Assembly (NCBI GenBank): GCA_028709385.1
Contig: JAQVXD010000010.1
Location: 1-64,000, forward strand
From: Fermentimonas sp.
GTDB taxonomy: Bacteria > Bacteroidota > Bacteroidia > Bacteroidales > Dysgonomonadaceae
Direction of reading: 5' to 3'
DNA: 64,000 bases
Both the position numbers and the translations under genes were made by a program. The notes under the pieces are model-generated. The model searched no databases. It was not told the origin of the DNA and worked only from the letters and a program-made list of their open reading frames with translations. Shown one piece after another: positions 17,924-26,939 of the stretch (positions are counted from its first letter, which is position 1; each line of letters begins with the position of its first letter).

Positions 17924-17997
17924 GGGGGATTAGCTCAGCTGGCTAGAGCGTTTGACTGGCAGTCAAAAGGTCATCGGTTCGACTCCGATATTCTCCA
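17924..17997 (+). tRNA. tRNA-Ala (anticodon GGC)
   Basis: A complete 74-nt cloverleaf. The acceptor GGGGGAT pairs with ATTCTCC and contains the G3-U70 pair that identifies alanine tRNA. The D arm is GCTC/GAGC, the anticodon stem TTTGA/TCAAA encloses CTGGCAG (anticodon GGC), and the T arm is ATCGG TTCGACT CCGAT. The discriminator is A and CCA is not encoded. It is a single-gene transcript with its own promoter and terminator. Confidence 0.97.
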
Positions 17998-18011
17998 CTC
18001 TGATAATTAGG

Positions 18012-18042
18012 TTCTTACAGTAACACACTGTAAGAATTTTTT
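18012..18042 (+). terminator. Terminator of tRNA-Ala
   Basis: Perfect 10-bp stem TTCTTACAGT (18012-18021) and ACTGTAAGAA (18027-18036), 5-nt loop, six T (18037-18042), 15 bp after the tRNA. Confidence 0.9.
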
Positions 18043-18129
18043 GTTTCTGGGTAAATAAACTGCAATATACCCACCTCAATTCATATCAACCATGTCAATT
18101 TTAAACAACTTTGATTCAAACTCAGTATG

Positions 18130-18465
18130 TTATTTCTTAAGAAACTCTGTTTTCAGAAAAATTGTCTGCCCGTCAACTTTTGCCTGTACATGCGTAGGAT
18201 CATCTTCAGTAAGTCTGATTCCACGTGCACGTGTACCTCTTTTAACAACCATGGATGAACCTTTTACTTTAAGGTCCTTTATTACAGTTACATCGTCGCC
18301 CTCAAACAGTTCATTACCATTACTGTCAATTACTTTACCAGATTCTTCAGCTGAATCCATATCTGACTGTGTCCACTCATGAAAACATTCAGTACAGTGG
18401 AAAAGTGAACCGTCGAAATACGTAACTGCACTTTGGCATTTAATACATTTGGGTGTTTGTGTCAT
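18130..18465 (-). CDS. PhnA/YjdM-like zinc-ribbon protein
   Basis: A 111-residue protein with an N-terminal zinc ribbon (CIKC and CTEC pairs) and the C-terminal PhnA domain (FEGDDVTVIKDLKVKGSS, then KRGTRARGIRL). The family was linked by name to alkylphosphonate use, but this is not a phosphonate hydrolase and its role is unclear. I chose the ATG at 18465 rather than the upstream ATG at 18537 because a perfect promoter lies between them (18489-18520) and the family begins close to the first CxxC. Confidence 0.85.
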   Translation of the reverse strand: MTQTPKCIKCQSAVTYFDGSLFHCTECFHEWTQSDMDSAEESGKVIDSNGNELFEGDDVTVIKDLKVKGSSMVVKRGTRARGIRLTEDDPTHVQAKVDGQTIFLKTEFLKK

Positions 18466-18488
18466 TTTATTTTTTGCTTTTAACAATA

Positions 18489-18520
18489 CAAAGATACTGT
18501 TCAAATCCATGGATTCAAAA
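18489..18520 (-). promoter_or_regulatory. Promoter of PhnA-like gene
   Basis: On the minus strand TTTTG (18516-18520), 19 bp, TATCTTTG (18489-18496). Full consensus, 23 bp upstream of the ATG at 18465, which settles the start codon. Confidence 0.8.
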
Positions 18521-18645
18521 TCACACATTATAGTCATAGTTAATAAATGGAGAATGTTAACAGTATAAATTTAATAGTCATATAATAAAAATTAAGACTA
18601 TTTTTGCATTCATTAAATTTACAACCAATTTAACAATACCTCATT

Positions 18646-20244
18646 ATGCGCTTTTATAAAACACTTAACCTTACCTTACTATTTGTAATTTTTGCTGTTT
18701 TATCAACATCCTGTAATGATTCTAAGGAAAAATCACCAGAGCCTAAAATTGAATTCTTCTCTCTACAACCAGAATTCAATAAAGATTTAGACGAAGCTGT
18801 CATGGGTGAGATATCAGACTACACTATCAAATTAGCAGTACCTTACAAGGTATCTGTATCCAATTTAATTGTAACCTTCAATTATTCAGGCGTAAGGGTA
18901 GAATCAACCAATATAGAACAGATCAGCAGTGTAACTTCCAACAACTTCAGTAACCCTGTTGTTTATAAAGTGATTGGCAGCAATGGAGAAACTGCAGAAT
19001 ATATTGTAATTGTAATAAACAAACCACCACGTATACCTGGAGTGTATTTAAATGTTGAAGGAGGAGCTGAATTCAGGGATGACGAAAAAGAAATTTACAA
19101 AAATGCAACAGTTCGAATATTAGATCACGACAATTACTATACCGGCAATACTGAGTTCTTTGGTGATGGAGAAATTAAAGGACGCGGAAATTCAACATGG
19201 TGGGGGGTTCCCAAAAAGCCATACAGGATAAAGCTAGAAGATAAAAACTCATTACTTGGTATGAGCAAAGATAAAAATTGGGCACTACTTGCTAATTATT
19301 TTGATAAAACACTTCTGCGTAATATTACTGCATTCGAAATTTCAAGAATTGCAGAAATGTCATGGACTCCAAAATCAGTTAGTGTTGATTATTATATGAA
19401 CGGAACATATCGAGGAGTATATACATTAACGGAACATGTGAGAGTGTCTGACGAAAGAATAAATATGGAGCTGGTTTCACCAGATGATAATTCAGGCGAA
19501 GAGCTTACGGGAGGGTATTTACTTGAGGTTGATTTTCATTTTGATGAACCATATAAATTCAAGACAAAAAAGAAGGGGCTTCCAGTAATGTTTAAAGACC
19601 CGGAAGAACCTACTTCTAATCAATTTGAGTATGTACAGAATTATTTCAATACTGCAGAAGAGATACTATATTCCAATTATTTTAATGATCCTGTTGAAGG
19701 TTACAGAAAATATATCGATGTACCTTCTTTCATTAACTACTATATTGTTCAGGAGTTGTCAAAAAACGTAGATGGCAATATGAGAGCCAGTAGTTATATG
19801 GCTATACCTAAAAACGGGAAACTAGGATTCCCTTTATTATGGGATTTTGACCTTGCTTTTGGTAATGCAGATTACATAACGTGGGAGCAGGGTGCAACTT
19901 CAAGAGAATGGGATGGATGGTTTATTAAGACCTGTTCACCATGGTACGATCGCTTATTTGAAGATCCTCAGTTCGTTACTGAACTAAAAACTCGTTGGAA
20001 TGAGTTGAAACCTGAATTAAATACTCTACCTGAATTTATAAAAAATCGTGCTGAGATATTAAACGAACCACAAAGTAGAAACTACAGTCCAAAACCTTCT
20101 GGTGCCGGCTGGAGTATCACCAAACCTGAGTGGAACACAACTATAATAAGAGGATCTTATGAAAATGAAGTTAATTATCTGATGTATTTTGTAGAGAAAC
20201 GAATCCAGTGGCTAGATACAAATATTAATAGTTTAAAATCATAA
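18646..20244 (+). CDS. CotH-kinase-family lipoprotein
   Basis: A 532-residue lipoprotein (lipobox Cys23 in LSTSCNDS). Residues 30-125 form a beta-sandwich domain of the kind that begins many Bacteroidetes surface proteins. The remainder is a CotH-like atypical protein kinase fold: KGRGNSTWWGVPKKPYRIKL near residue 176, KNWALLANYFDKTLLRN, and the metal-binding motif LLWDFDLAFGN near 398. In spore formers CotH phosphorylates coat proteins; here the substrate is unknown and the protein is exported. An esterase gene follows after 11 bp. A TATTTTTG box at 18599-18606 could be its promoter. Confidence 0.85.
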   Translation: MRFYKTLNLTLLFVIFAVLSTSCNDSKEKSPEPKIEFFSLQPEFNKDLDEAVMGEISDYTIKLAVPYKVSVSNLIVTFNYSGVRVESTNIEQISSVTSNNFSNPVVYKVIGSNGETAEYIVIVINKPPRIPGVYLNVEGGAEFRDDEKEIYKNATVRILDHDNYYTGNTEFFGDGEIKGRGNSTWWGVPKKPYRIKLEDKNSLLGMSKDKNWALLANYFDKTLLRNITAFEISRIAEMSWTPKSVSVDYYMNGTYRGVYTLTEHVRVSDERINMELVSPDDNSGEELTGGYLLEVDFHFDEPYKFKTKKKGLPVMFKDPEEPTSNQFEYVQNYFNTAEEILYSNYFNDPVEGYRKYIDVPSFINYYIVQELSKNVDGNMRASSYMAIPKNGKLGFPLLWDFDLAFGNADYITWEQGATSREWDGWFIKTCSPWYDRLFEDPQFVTELKTRWNELKPELNTLPEFIKNRAEILNEPQSRNYSPKPSGAGWSITKPEWNTTIIRGSYENEVNYLMYFVEKRIQWLDTNINSLKS

Positions 20245-20255
20245 ATTAAAAAAAT

Positions 20256-21464
20256 ATGAAAAGAACATCAATTTTACTAATGACACTGTTAATGTGTTCA
20301 ATTACTTTTGCTCAGCAAGCTCTATGGGGTGGAGAGCGAATACTATCCCCAGAAATACACAAAGATAACAAGGTAACTTTCCGTATTAGATCACCTAAAG
20401 CTATTAAGGTTGAAGTAACAGGAGATTTTCTTGCACCTCAAAAGATGAAAACTGAATTTGGTACATTTGATATACCTGGTACTGCACAATTGAAAGAGGG
20501 CGAAAATGGTGTTTGGGAATACACAACTCCCGAACCATTAACTTCTGAACTATACAGTTATACATTTATAGTTGACGGACAACGTATGAACGACCCGGCA
20601 AATGTTGATATGATTCGTGATGTTGCTTCTGTAACTAACGTATTTATAATTTCGGGAGAACCAGGTGATTTGTATAGTATCAACGATATACCTCACGGTA
20701 CTGTTGCCCGCCGCTGGTACGATAGCCCAACTTTGAAAGAGCAGCGAAGGATTACAATTTACACACCTCCAGGTTATGAGAACAGCAGAGCAACTTATCC
20801 TGTATTATATCTGCTTCATGGCTCCGGAGGGGATGAAGAAGCATGGATATCTCTGGGACGAACAGCTCAGATTTTGGACAACCTTATTAATCAGGGTAAA
20901 GCAAAACCTATGATTGTTGTAATGCCAAACGGCCATACACAAAACAATGCAGCCCCCAGCGAATCAAACCGACGTTACATACCGGCAATGGGTGGAGGTC
21001 CCCGCGAAGCAGTTGCAAGCATGGAAGACAGTTTTGGAGACATCATCAAATTTGTAGAGAGCAACTATAGAGTAAAAAAAGATAAAGCCAACCGTGCAAT
21101 AGCAGGACTCTCAATGGGAGGAATGCACTCAGCAGCTATCTCCGCTCAATATCCCAAAACTTTCGACTATGTAGGTATCTTTTCTGCACCCCCCATTGCC
21201 AGTATGATGGCACGCGACGATAATGAAAGAGCTAAATATGCAGAGGAGTTTGTAAAAAAATTGGAAGTACAGCAAAAGAATGGTTTCAAATTATACTGGA
21301 TTGCATGTGGCGATACAGATTTTCTTTACCAGGGTGTACTTGACAGCATGAAGAAAATGGACGAAATTGGCTTTAAATACACATACAGAGAGAGTGGCGA
21401 AGGTCATATTTGGAAAAACTGGCGAATATATTTATCTGAATTTACACCAATGTTATTTAAATAA
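20256..21464 (+). CDS. Secreted esterase (CE1/esterase D-like) with N-terminal CBM48-like domain
   Basis: A 402-residue exported enzyme (signal peptide ending in ITFAQ). Residues 25-125 form an E-set/CBM48-like domain (KVTFRIRSPKAIKVEVTGDF). The alpha/beta-hydrolase domain (about 145-400) has the nucleophile Ser286 in GLSMGG, oxyanion segment YLLHGSGGDEEAW and a His in SGEGHIWKNW. This architecture matches feruloyl or acetylxylan esterases that remove acyl groups from plant polysaccharides. It is followed by a strong bidirectional terminator. Confidence 0.87.
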   Translation: MKRTSILLMTLLMCSITFAQQALWGGERILSPEIHKDNKVTFRIRSPKAIKVEVTGDFLAPQKMKTEFGTFDIPGTAQLKEGENGVWEYTTPEPLTSELYSYTFIVDGQRMNDPANVDMIRDVASVTNVFIISGEPGDLYSINDIPHGTVARRWYDSPTLKEQRRITIYTPPGYENSRATYPVLYLLHGSGGDEEAWISLGRTAQILDNLINQGKAKPMIVVMPNGHTQNNAAPSESNRRYIPAMGGGPREAVASMEDSFGDIIKFVESNYRVKKDKANRAIAGLSMGGMHSAAISAQYPKTFDYVGIFSAPPIASMMARDDNERAKYAEEFVKKLEVQQKNGFKLYWIACGDTDFLYQGVLDSMKKMDEIGFKYTYRESGEGHIWKNWRIYLSEFTPMLFK

Positions 21465-21533
21465 TGAGGTAACTTAAGTAAGTCATACAAAGGTTAACTT
21501 AATGCAGGTAGTTTTAGTTTTTGTGTTTAAATC

Positions 21534-21567
21534 AAAAAGCGGAAAGTTCGTTTGCTTTCCGCTTTTT
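21534..21567. terminator. Bidirectional terminator
   Basis: Perfect 13-bp stem AAAAAGCGGAAAG (21534-21546) and CTTTCCGCTTTTT (21555-21567) with an 8-nt loop. A/T tracts on both sides let it end the esterase transcript (+) and the acyl-CoA synthetase transcript (-), whose stop is at 21569. Confidence 0.9.
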
Positions 21568-21568
21568 G

Positions 21569-23236
21569 TCATCTTACCTCAATACCCTCTTTCTCACATA
21601 ATTCCAGCGCCATTTCTCTCAGACGATATTTCTGTATCTTCCCACTGCCTGTCATAGGAAAACTCTCAACAATAAACACGTAACGAGGAATTTTATATTT
21701 TGCTATATGTCCTTTACAGAAATCACGTACATCCTGAGTATTCAAATCATAACCATCTCTTTGAATAATAAATGCCCCTACGTCTTCACCGTAACGCTCA
21801 GATGCCACTGCAACAACCTGAACATCCTTTACTCCAGGCATTTTATATAAGTAATCCTCTACCTCTTTAGGAGATATATTTTCTCCTCCACGAATAATAA
21901 TATCCTTTATACGGCCTGTGATCCTGAAATTACCATTATCATCCTTAACACCCAAGTCACCTGAGTGCATAAAGCCATTAGCATCAATAACCTCAGCAGT
22001 TGCATCAGGTTTTTTATAGTAACCTTTCATAACGTTATAACCACGACAGCACATTTCTCCCTCAACACCAGTAGCACATTCTTCTCCTGTCTCAGGATCA
22101 AGCACTTTCACCTCAGTAAACTCATACTCCCTTCCAACGGTAGTACAGCGAACTTCAAAAGGATCATCCACCCTGCTCTGTGTCATTCCAGGCGAAGTTT
22201 CAGTCATACCATATACACTTGTCAGGTTCATATACATCTTCTCATTCACCTCTTTCATCAGCTCCTCAGGACAAAGTGCTCCTGCCATTATACCTGTTCT
22301 AAGTGTACTCATATTAAACAGAGAAAACATGGGATGATTTAGCATGGCTATAAACATAGTAGGCACTCCATGCAATACAGTACAGCGCTCTTTATGAACT
22401 GAAACCAGAGTCAACAGAGGATCAAATTTCTCTACCATAACCTGCGTACTTCCATGAGTCAGACAGCACATAGTAGCCAACACAACACCAAAACAATGAA
22501 ACAAAGGCACACAAATACAACATTTGTCATCATTAGTAAAATTCATATGCACACCTGTCAGAAAACCATTATTGGCAATATTGTGATGAGTTAACATCAC
22601 ACCTTTCGGGAAACCTGTAGTTCCTGAAGTGTACTGCATATTCACCACATCATGACAATTTGTAAGCGATCGCAGTCTTTTAAATTCATTATCAGCCACA
22701 TTCCTGCCCAGCAGCAAAATCTCTGCAGTATTAAACATTCCCCTGTATTTCTCCTGACCGATATAAACAACGTTCTTGAGTTGGGGGTAACGTTCCGATT
22801 TCAACTTACCCCTCTGAGTTGATCTCAGTTCCGGAATCAACTCATAAATAACATCAGTATAATTGCTCCCCGGCACACCGTCAGTCATACACAAAGTGTG
22901 CATATCAGAATCCTTCATCAGGTAATCCAGCTCTTCCAGTCGGTAACTCGTATTTACAGTTACAGCAACAGCTCCAATTTTAGCAGTAGCGTAAAGAAAT
23001 GTCAGCCAGTCGGGCACATTCTGAGCCCATATCCCAACATTGCTCCCACGCGTTACACCTATAGATACTAACCCTTTAGCCATATCATCTACCCTCTCGT
23101 TAAACTTCTCCCACGTAAAACGCAGATCACGGTCCGAATAAACAATATACTCCTTATCAGGAGTCTTTTTAGCCCAATATTCCAGCCAGTCGCCCAACGT
23201 CCTGTCAGACAATCTTATATCAGATTCAATAGTCAT
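21569..23236 (-). CDS. AMP-binding acyl-CoA synthetase
   Basis: A 555-residue adenylating enzyme that activates a carboxylic acid to its CoA thioester. Motifs present: the nucleotide loop YTSGTTGFPKG near residue 200, SVYGMTETSPG near 330, the hinge GRIKDIIIRGGENISP near 430 and the catalytic Lys in TGSGKIQKY near 538. It belongs to the fatty-acyl/medium-chain ligase group. The XRE-cupin regulator gene lies 12 bp upstream in the same transcript, a pairing that suggests co-regulation by a carboxylic acid signal. Confidence 0.9.
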   Translation of the reverse strand: MTIESDIRLSDRTLGDWLEYWAKKTPDKEYIVYSDRDLRFTWEKFNERVDDMAKGLVSIGVTRGSNVGIWAQNVPDWLTFLYATAKIGAVAVTVNTSYRLEELDYLMKDSDMHTLCMTDGVPGSNYTDVIYELIPELRSTQRGKLKSERYPQLKNVVYIGQEKYRGMFNTAEILLLGRNVADNEFKRLRSLTNCHDVVNMQYTSGTTGFPKGVMLTHHNIANNGFLTGVHMNFTNDDKCCICVPLFHCFGVVLATMCCLTHGSTQVMVEKFDPLLTLVSVHKERCTVLHGVPTMFIAMLNHPMFSLFNMSTLRTGIMAGALCPEELMKEVNEKMYMNLTSVYGMTETSPGMTQSRVDDPFEVRCTTVGREYEFTEVKVLDPETGEECATGVEGEMCCRGYNVMKGYYKKPDATAEVIDANGFMHSGDLGVKDDNGNFRITGRIKDIIIRGGENISPKEVEDYLYKMPGVKDVQVVAVASERYGEDVGAFIIQRDGYDLNTQDVRDFCKGHIAKYKIPRYVFIVESFPMTGSGKIQKYRLREMALELCEKEGIEVR

Positions 23237-23248
23237 TATAATTTAGTT

Positions 23249-23812
23249 TTATGCAGGAGAATATACCACAGCAAGAATCTTTGCGCCACCCTCATCGATT
23301 GATGTAACCAGATGATTCACGATAGAATCATAATAAATACTATCGCCCTGTTTCAGGATATATGATTCACTTCCATAACGCACTTTAATAGAACCTTCCA
23401 ACACAAACAAGAACTCTTCACCCTCATGAGAAGAGCACGCCTCATTACCGTTTTCTGTTTGAATATTAATAAGGAAAGGCTCCATATTTCGCCCGGCCTT
23501 ACTTGCAGCAAGTGAAATAAAATCCATATGAGAGTTGCTGTTTGTCTGATGACTTGTGAATGTGACCGGTTGATGTTTATCACCACCACGATTCACAACA
23601 GGACCTATCTGCTCACTATCATCGAGAAATGTGCCAAGTCTCACTCCCAAAGCCCTGGAGATTTTTATTAAAGATGAGAGAGAAGGAATCTTTTCGCTCT
23701 CGCAGATCCTGTTAACCTGCTCTAATGTAAGTCCTGAACCCTCAGCAAGTTCAGCTGCCGACATTTTTTTATCGGCACATAAAATCTTAATTTTATCTGT
23801 TACTGTTGACAT
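23249..23812 (-). CDS. XRE-family regulator with cupin domain
   Basis: A 187-residue transcription factor. Residues 8-62 are an XRE helix-turn-helix (MSAAELAEGSGLTLEQVNRI), and residues 115-185 form a cupin (SSHEGEEFLFVLEGSIKVRYG, then LKQGDSIYYDS), the likely small-molecule sensor. It is the first gene of the unit with the acyl-CoA synthetase 12 bp downstream. Five TTATAA hexamers lie in the upstream intergenic region and are candidate operators. Confidence 0.88.
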   Translation of the reverse strand: MSTVTDKIKILCADKKMSAAELAEGSGLTLEQVNRICESEKIPSLSSLIKISRALGVRLGTFLDDSEQIGPVVNRGGDKHQPVTFTSHQTNSNSHMDFISLAASKAGRNMEPFLINIQTENGNEACSSHEGEEFLFVLEGSIKVRYGSESYILKQGDSIYYDSIVNHLVTSIDEGGAKILAVVYSPA

Positions 23813-23843
23813 TGATTTAAAAGTACGTTTGTTTCTGAATATG

Positions 23844-23956
23844 TTATAAGTCGCAAATGTAAAAGATTATAATTAAAGCGGCAAATATTATTGCAAAATG
23901 TTATAATACATATCAACTTTATTATAATTTCATGCACAAAGTGTTTATTATTATAA
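23844..23956. promoter_or_regulatory. Cluster of five TTATAA palindromes
   Basis: TTATAA occurs at 23844-23849, 23867-23872, 23901-23906, 23922-23927 and 23951-23956, in the divergent region between the XRE-cupin gene and the SRAP gene. This is more than base composition alone suggests. It may be the operator array of the XRE-cupin protein, but short AT-rich palindromes are weak evidence. Confidence 0.3.
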
Positions 23957-23962
23957 TAACTG

Positions 23963-23970
23963 TAACTTTG
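23963..23970 (+). promoter_or_regulatory. -7 box for SRAP gene
   Basis: TAACTTTG 49 bp upstream of the SRAP start. No good -33 element at the usual distance. Confidence 0.4.
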
Positions 23971-24019
23971 TAGATCATAGAAATTTGAAATATTCAGATA
24001 AAATCAAAAACGGTAAATT

Positions 24020-24724
24020 ATGTGCTTTACAGTATCATTTGAGGGAGAAGCCATTAAAGCAGTAAAAGAACATCTTAAGGTCAATAAGGATTTAAAAATG
24101 AATGGTGAATTCAACGAAATCTATTATCTGGTATCAGGCTTCTCTCATCCAAAACTTCCTGTTATAAAGTATGACTCAGTTGATGTATCAGAATGGGGAT
24201 TGATTCCCAACTTTGCAACAAATATAGAAAGAGCCAATGAACTTGCCAACATGACTCTCAACGCCAGAAGTGATACGATACATGAAAAACCATCTTTCCG
24301 AAACTATATTAAAACTAACCGATGCGTTCTTCCCCTCGATGGTTTTTATGAGTGGCAACATATAGATAAAAGAAAACAGCCATATTATATCTACCCTTCT
24401 GACGAAACAGTTTTTTATATCGGATGTATCTACAATATATGGGTAAACCGACAAACAGGAGAAATGCGGGATACATTTTCAATTATTACCACAGATGCTA
24501 ATCCCATGATGGAAAAGATACACAATACGAAAAAACGAATGCCTCTGATATTACCTAAAAATGCATTGCAAACATGGGTAGACCCAACAACAAATATCAG
24601 TGATATAAACAACCTGATGCAGCCCTACACTTCAGATTTGATGTCAGCTTATACAATCACTCAGAATGCCGGAAATGCAAGATTAAACAGAAATACTCCT
24701 GAAATTAAGGCAAGAGTAGTTTAG
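24020..24724 (+). CDS. SRAP-domain protein (SOS response-associated, YedK/HMCES-like)
   Basis: A 234-residue protein that protects abasic sites in single-stranded DNA by crosslinking through Cys2. The catalytic Cys is in the required place (MCFTVSFE). Other active-site motifs are NARSDTIHEKPSFRN, the Glu in LPLDGFYEWQH and the His in MEKIHNTKKRMPLIL. It is cytoplasmic. No SOS box can be judged here. Its 3' end abuts a decayed gene on the opposite strand. Confidence 0.93.
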   Translation: MCFTVSFEGEAIKAVKEHLKVNKDLKMNGEFNEIYYLVSGFSHPKLPVIKYDSVDVSEWGLIPNFATNIERANELANMTLNARSDTIHEKPSFRNYIKTNRCVLPLDGFYEWQHIDKRKQPYYIYPSDETVFYIGCIYNIWVNRQTGEMRDTFSIITTDANPMMEKIHNTKKRMPLILPKNALQTWVDPTTNISDINNLMQPYTSDLMSAYTITQNAGNARLNRNTPEIKARVV

Positions 24725-25054
24725 AGTATATAGCATATTCAGCTGCAAATGAAAGACTAAACATACCTTCTGTATTGTTATTATCAGGCACGTCATCCCA
24801 TCCAGTTAAAAGATTGGATGGCAAACTCCCATTATACAAGTGGTTATAATATGCAAAATGTTCTCATCAGTAAAATGATTGGATACTGTTCTATCCAGCA
24901 AATTCTTCGGTCGGAGCAAATATTGTTCAGCAACCTATACATCTTTACTTTTGTCATATAAAACAGATTTTAGATTCTTATCCTGTTTCTTTTCAAAGGA
25001 TAATAAAGTAAATACCAACAAAAGCAGCAATATTTAAAGTAAATTTCTATTCAT
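24725..25054 (-). pseudogene. Decayed N-terminal fragment of a secreted protein gene
   Basis: Read on the minus strand from the ATG at 25054, the frame gives a hydrophobic export-type leader (ILLLLLVFTLLSF), then VLYDKSKDV and VAEQYLLRPKNLLDRTVSNH, interrupted by TAA at codon 7 (25034-25036) and TAG (24935-24937). Near 24855-24865 the sense continues in another frame as HYYNHLYNGSLPSNLL and TEGMFSLSFAAEYAIY up to the SRAP stop. Two stops plus a frameshift in otherwise protein-like sequence indicate a pseudogene. I do not recognise the family. Confidence 0.42.
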
Positions 25055-25262
25055 ATTTGTAAAATTAAAAAGATGTGTATATTTTTAGCAGAGAATGATA
25101 CTTTCATTTTTTCAATGAAACAAAAGGACTTACAAATTTTTCTTTCCGGAGTACACATTGTTTTACCCGACAATCTGATTGATTTCAATTTGGAAAGTAG
25201 TGATATTCAATCTAATAGCTCAAATAAAAACTACTGTTTTGTAACAAATAAAATATCTTAAT
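24725..25262. other. 538-bp stretch without an intact gene
   Basis: Apart from the decayed minus-strand fragment at 24725-25054 I find nothing convincing. A plus-strand open frame at 25073-25261 has no recognisable content and runs up to the GH32 start, so it is probably the GH32 leader region. No clear TAnnTTTG promoter with a -33 element was found for the GH32 gene. Confidence 0.5.
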
Positions 25263-26903
25263 ATGAACTATGTAAAAATAAAATTCACACTAATATCAAT
25301 TTCCCTGTTAACCATCTTTTCGTTGTATGCCGGTGAAATTGAAATCAAAATCAGTAAAAACTATTTAAATATACCCATTACACATAATGTGGATAGAGCT
25401 AAAATGACCTTTAAATTAAATGGAGAACCTGATTTATCAGTTGTTGTTCGTTTAGCACCAGATGAGCCAGAATACTGGGTTTTTAAAGATGTTTCTCATC
25501 TAAAAGGCAAAACTCTGGTAGTAAGTTACGATGGAAATAGCATTGGACTCAAAAAAATGTATCAGGATGATTCAATTGCCGGTAATGATAGTTTGTATAA
25601 AGAAAATAATCGCCCTCAATTTCATTTCACAACACGCAGAGGATGGATAAATGATCCAAATGGACTTATTTATTATGAAGGCGAGTATCATCTGTTTTAT
25701 CAGCATAATCCATATGAGCGTGATTGGGAGAATATGCACTGGGGCCATGCAATAAGCAAAGATCTGATACATTGGGAAGAACTGACTGACGCTATGTATC
25801 CAGACCAATTAGGCACAATGTTCTCAGGTTCAGCAGTAATTGACTTTGATAATACTGCCGGTTTTAAGAAAGGTGGTGAACCTGCAATGATTGCAATATA
25901 CACCGCAGCCGTTTCTGACAAACAAGTACAAGCAGTTGCTTACAGTCATGATAAAGGACGGACATTTACCAAATTTGAAGGAAACCCGGTTATAGATTCC
26001 AAACACATCTGGAACAGTCAGGATACACGCGATCCAAAAGTTTTCTGGTATACACCTGCCAACCATTGGGTGATGGTATTGAATGAACGCGACGGACATT
26101 CTATTTACACCTCATCAAACCTTAAGGAGTGGAACTATGAGAGCCATATTACCGGATTCTGGGAATGCCCTGAGTTATTTGAACTTCCTGTAGATGGAGA
26201 TACCAATAATACACTTTGGGTGATGTACGGCGCTTCAGGCACTTACATGCTGGGCTCATTTGATGGAAAAGTATTCACCCCCCAAAAAGGTAAATATCTT
26301 TATACAACAGGCTCAATGTACGCTGCACAGACTTTCAGCAATTTGCCCGAGAATAGGCGTGTACAGATTGGATGGGGACGAATAAGTCACCCCGGCATGC
26401 CTTTCAACGGAATGATGATGCTACCTACTGAATTAACCCTTCGCACCACTAAAGATGGAGTAAGACTATTCAGCTACCCTATTGAAGAAGTCAATAAATT
26501 AGCAGATAAAAGTAAAAAGTGGAGTAATCTTAATGTAGAAGAAGCAAGCAGAGTCATAAATGAGTTCAGTAATGAGTCTCTATTACGTATCAGACTTACA
26601 ATGATCCTCTCACATGCAACAGGTGCCGGTATGAATTACAGAGGTCAAAACATTCTAAACTATGATATGAACTCCAATACCGTTAACGGTGTCTTTTATT
26701 CTCCTGAAGATATGACAAGTATGGAAATTTCAGCTGATATATTTATCGACAAAACATCTGTCGAGATCTTCATAGACAATGGTGCGTACTCAACTACTTT
26801 CGAAAGAAGGAGTATAAATCCCGTCGAAGGTTTCAACTTCTGGGGCAACAATATACTTATTAAAGAACTCCAGATATCAACATTAAAGTCTATATGGGAT
26901 TAA
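25263..26903 (+). CDS. Secreted GH32 fructan hydrolase (levanase/inulinase type)
   Basis: A 546-residue exported enzyme (signal peptide ending near SLYAG). Residues 25-110 form a small N-terminal beta domain typical of Bacteroidetes GH32 proteins. The five-bladed propeller carries the three catalytic motifs: nucleophile Asp131 in WINDPNG, the RDP motif near 255 and acid/base Glu301 in ECPE. It cleaves beta-fructosides such as levan, inulin or sucrose. It begins a run with a sulfatase (36 bp later) and a fructokinase, so released fructose is likely phosphorylated by the latter. Confidence 0.92.
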   Translation: MNYVKIKFTLISISLLTIFSLYAGEIEIKISKNYLNIPITHNVDRAKMTFKLNGEPDLSVVVRLAPDEPEYWVFKDVSHLKGKTLVVSYDGNSIGLKKMYQDDSIAGNDSLYKENNRPQFHFTTRRGWINDPNGLIYYEGEYHLFYQHNPYERDWENMHWGHAISKDLIHWEELTDAMYPDQLGTMFSGSAVIDFDNTAGFKKGGEPAMIAIYTAAVSDKQVQAVAYSHDKGRTFTKFEGNPVIDSKHIWNSQDTRDPKVFWYTPANHWVMVLNERDGHSIYTSSNLKEWNYESHITGFWECPELFELPVDGDTNNTLWVMYGASGTYMLGSFDGKVFTPQKGKYLYTTGSMYAAQTFSNLPENRRVQIGWGRISHPGMPFNGMMMLPTELTLRTTKDGVRLFSYPIEEVNKLADKSKKWSNLNVEEASRVINEFSNESLLRIRLTMILSHATGAGMNYRGQNILNYDMNSNTVNGVFYSPEDMTSMEISADIFIDKTSVEIFIDNGAYSTTFERRSINPVEGFNFWGNNILIKELQISTLKSIWD

Positions 26904-26939
26904 CATATTTGCCATGAAAATAAACAATAATGAATCAAA

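Noticed and set aside
18466-18537. Upstream start for the PhnA-like gene
   Set aside because: A full-consensus promoter lies at 18489-18520, downstream of that ATG, and the extra residues are not part of the family.
25073-25261. 62-residue open frame before the GH32 gene
   Set aside because: No signal peptide, no recognisable motif, and it ends one base before the GH32 ATG; most likely untranslated leader.
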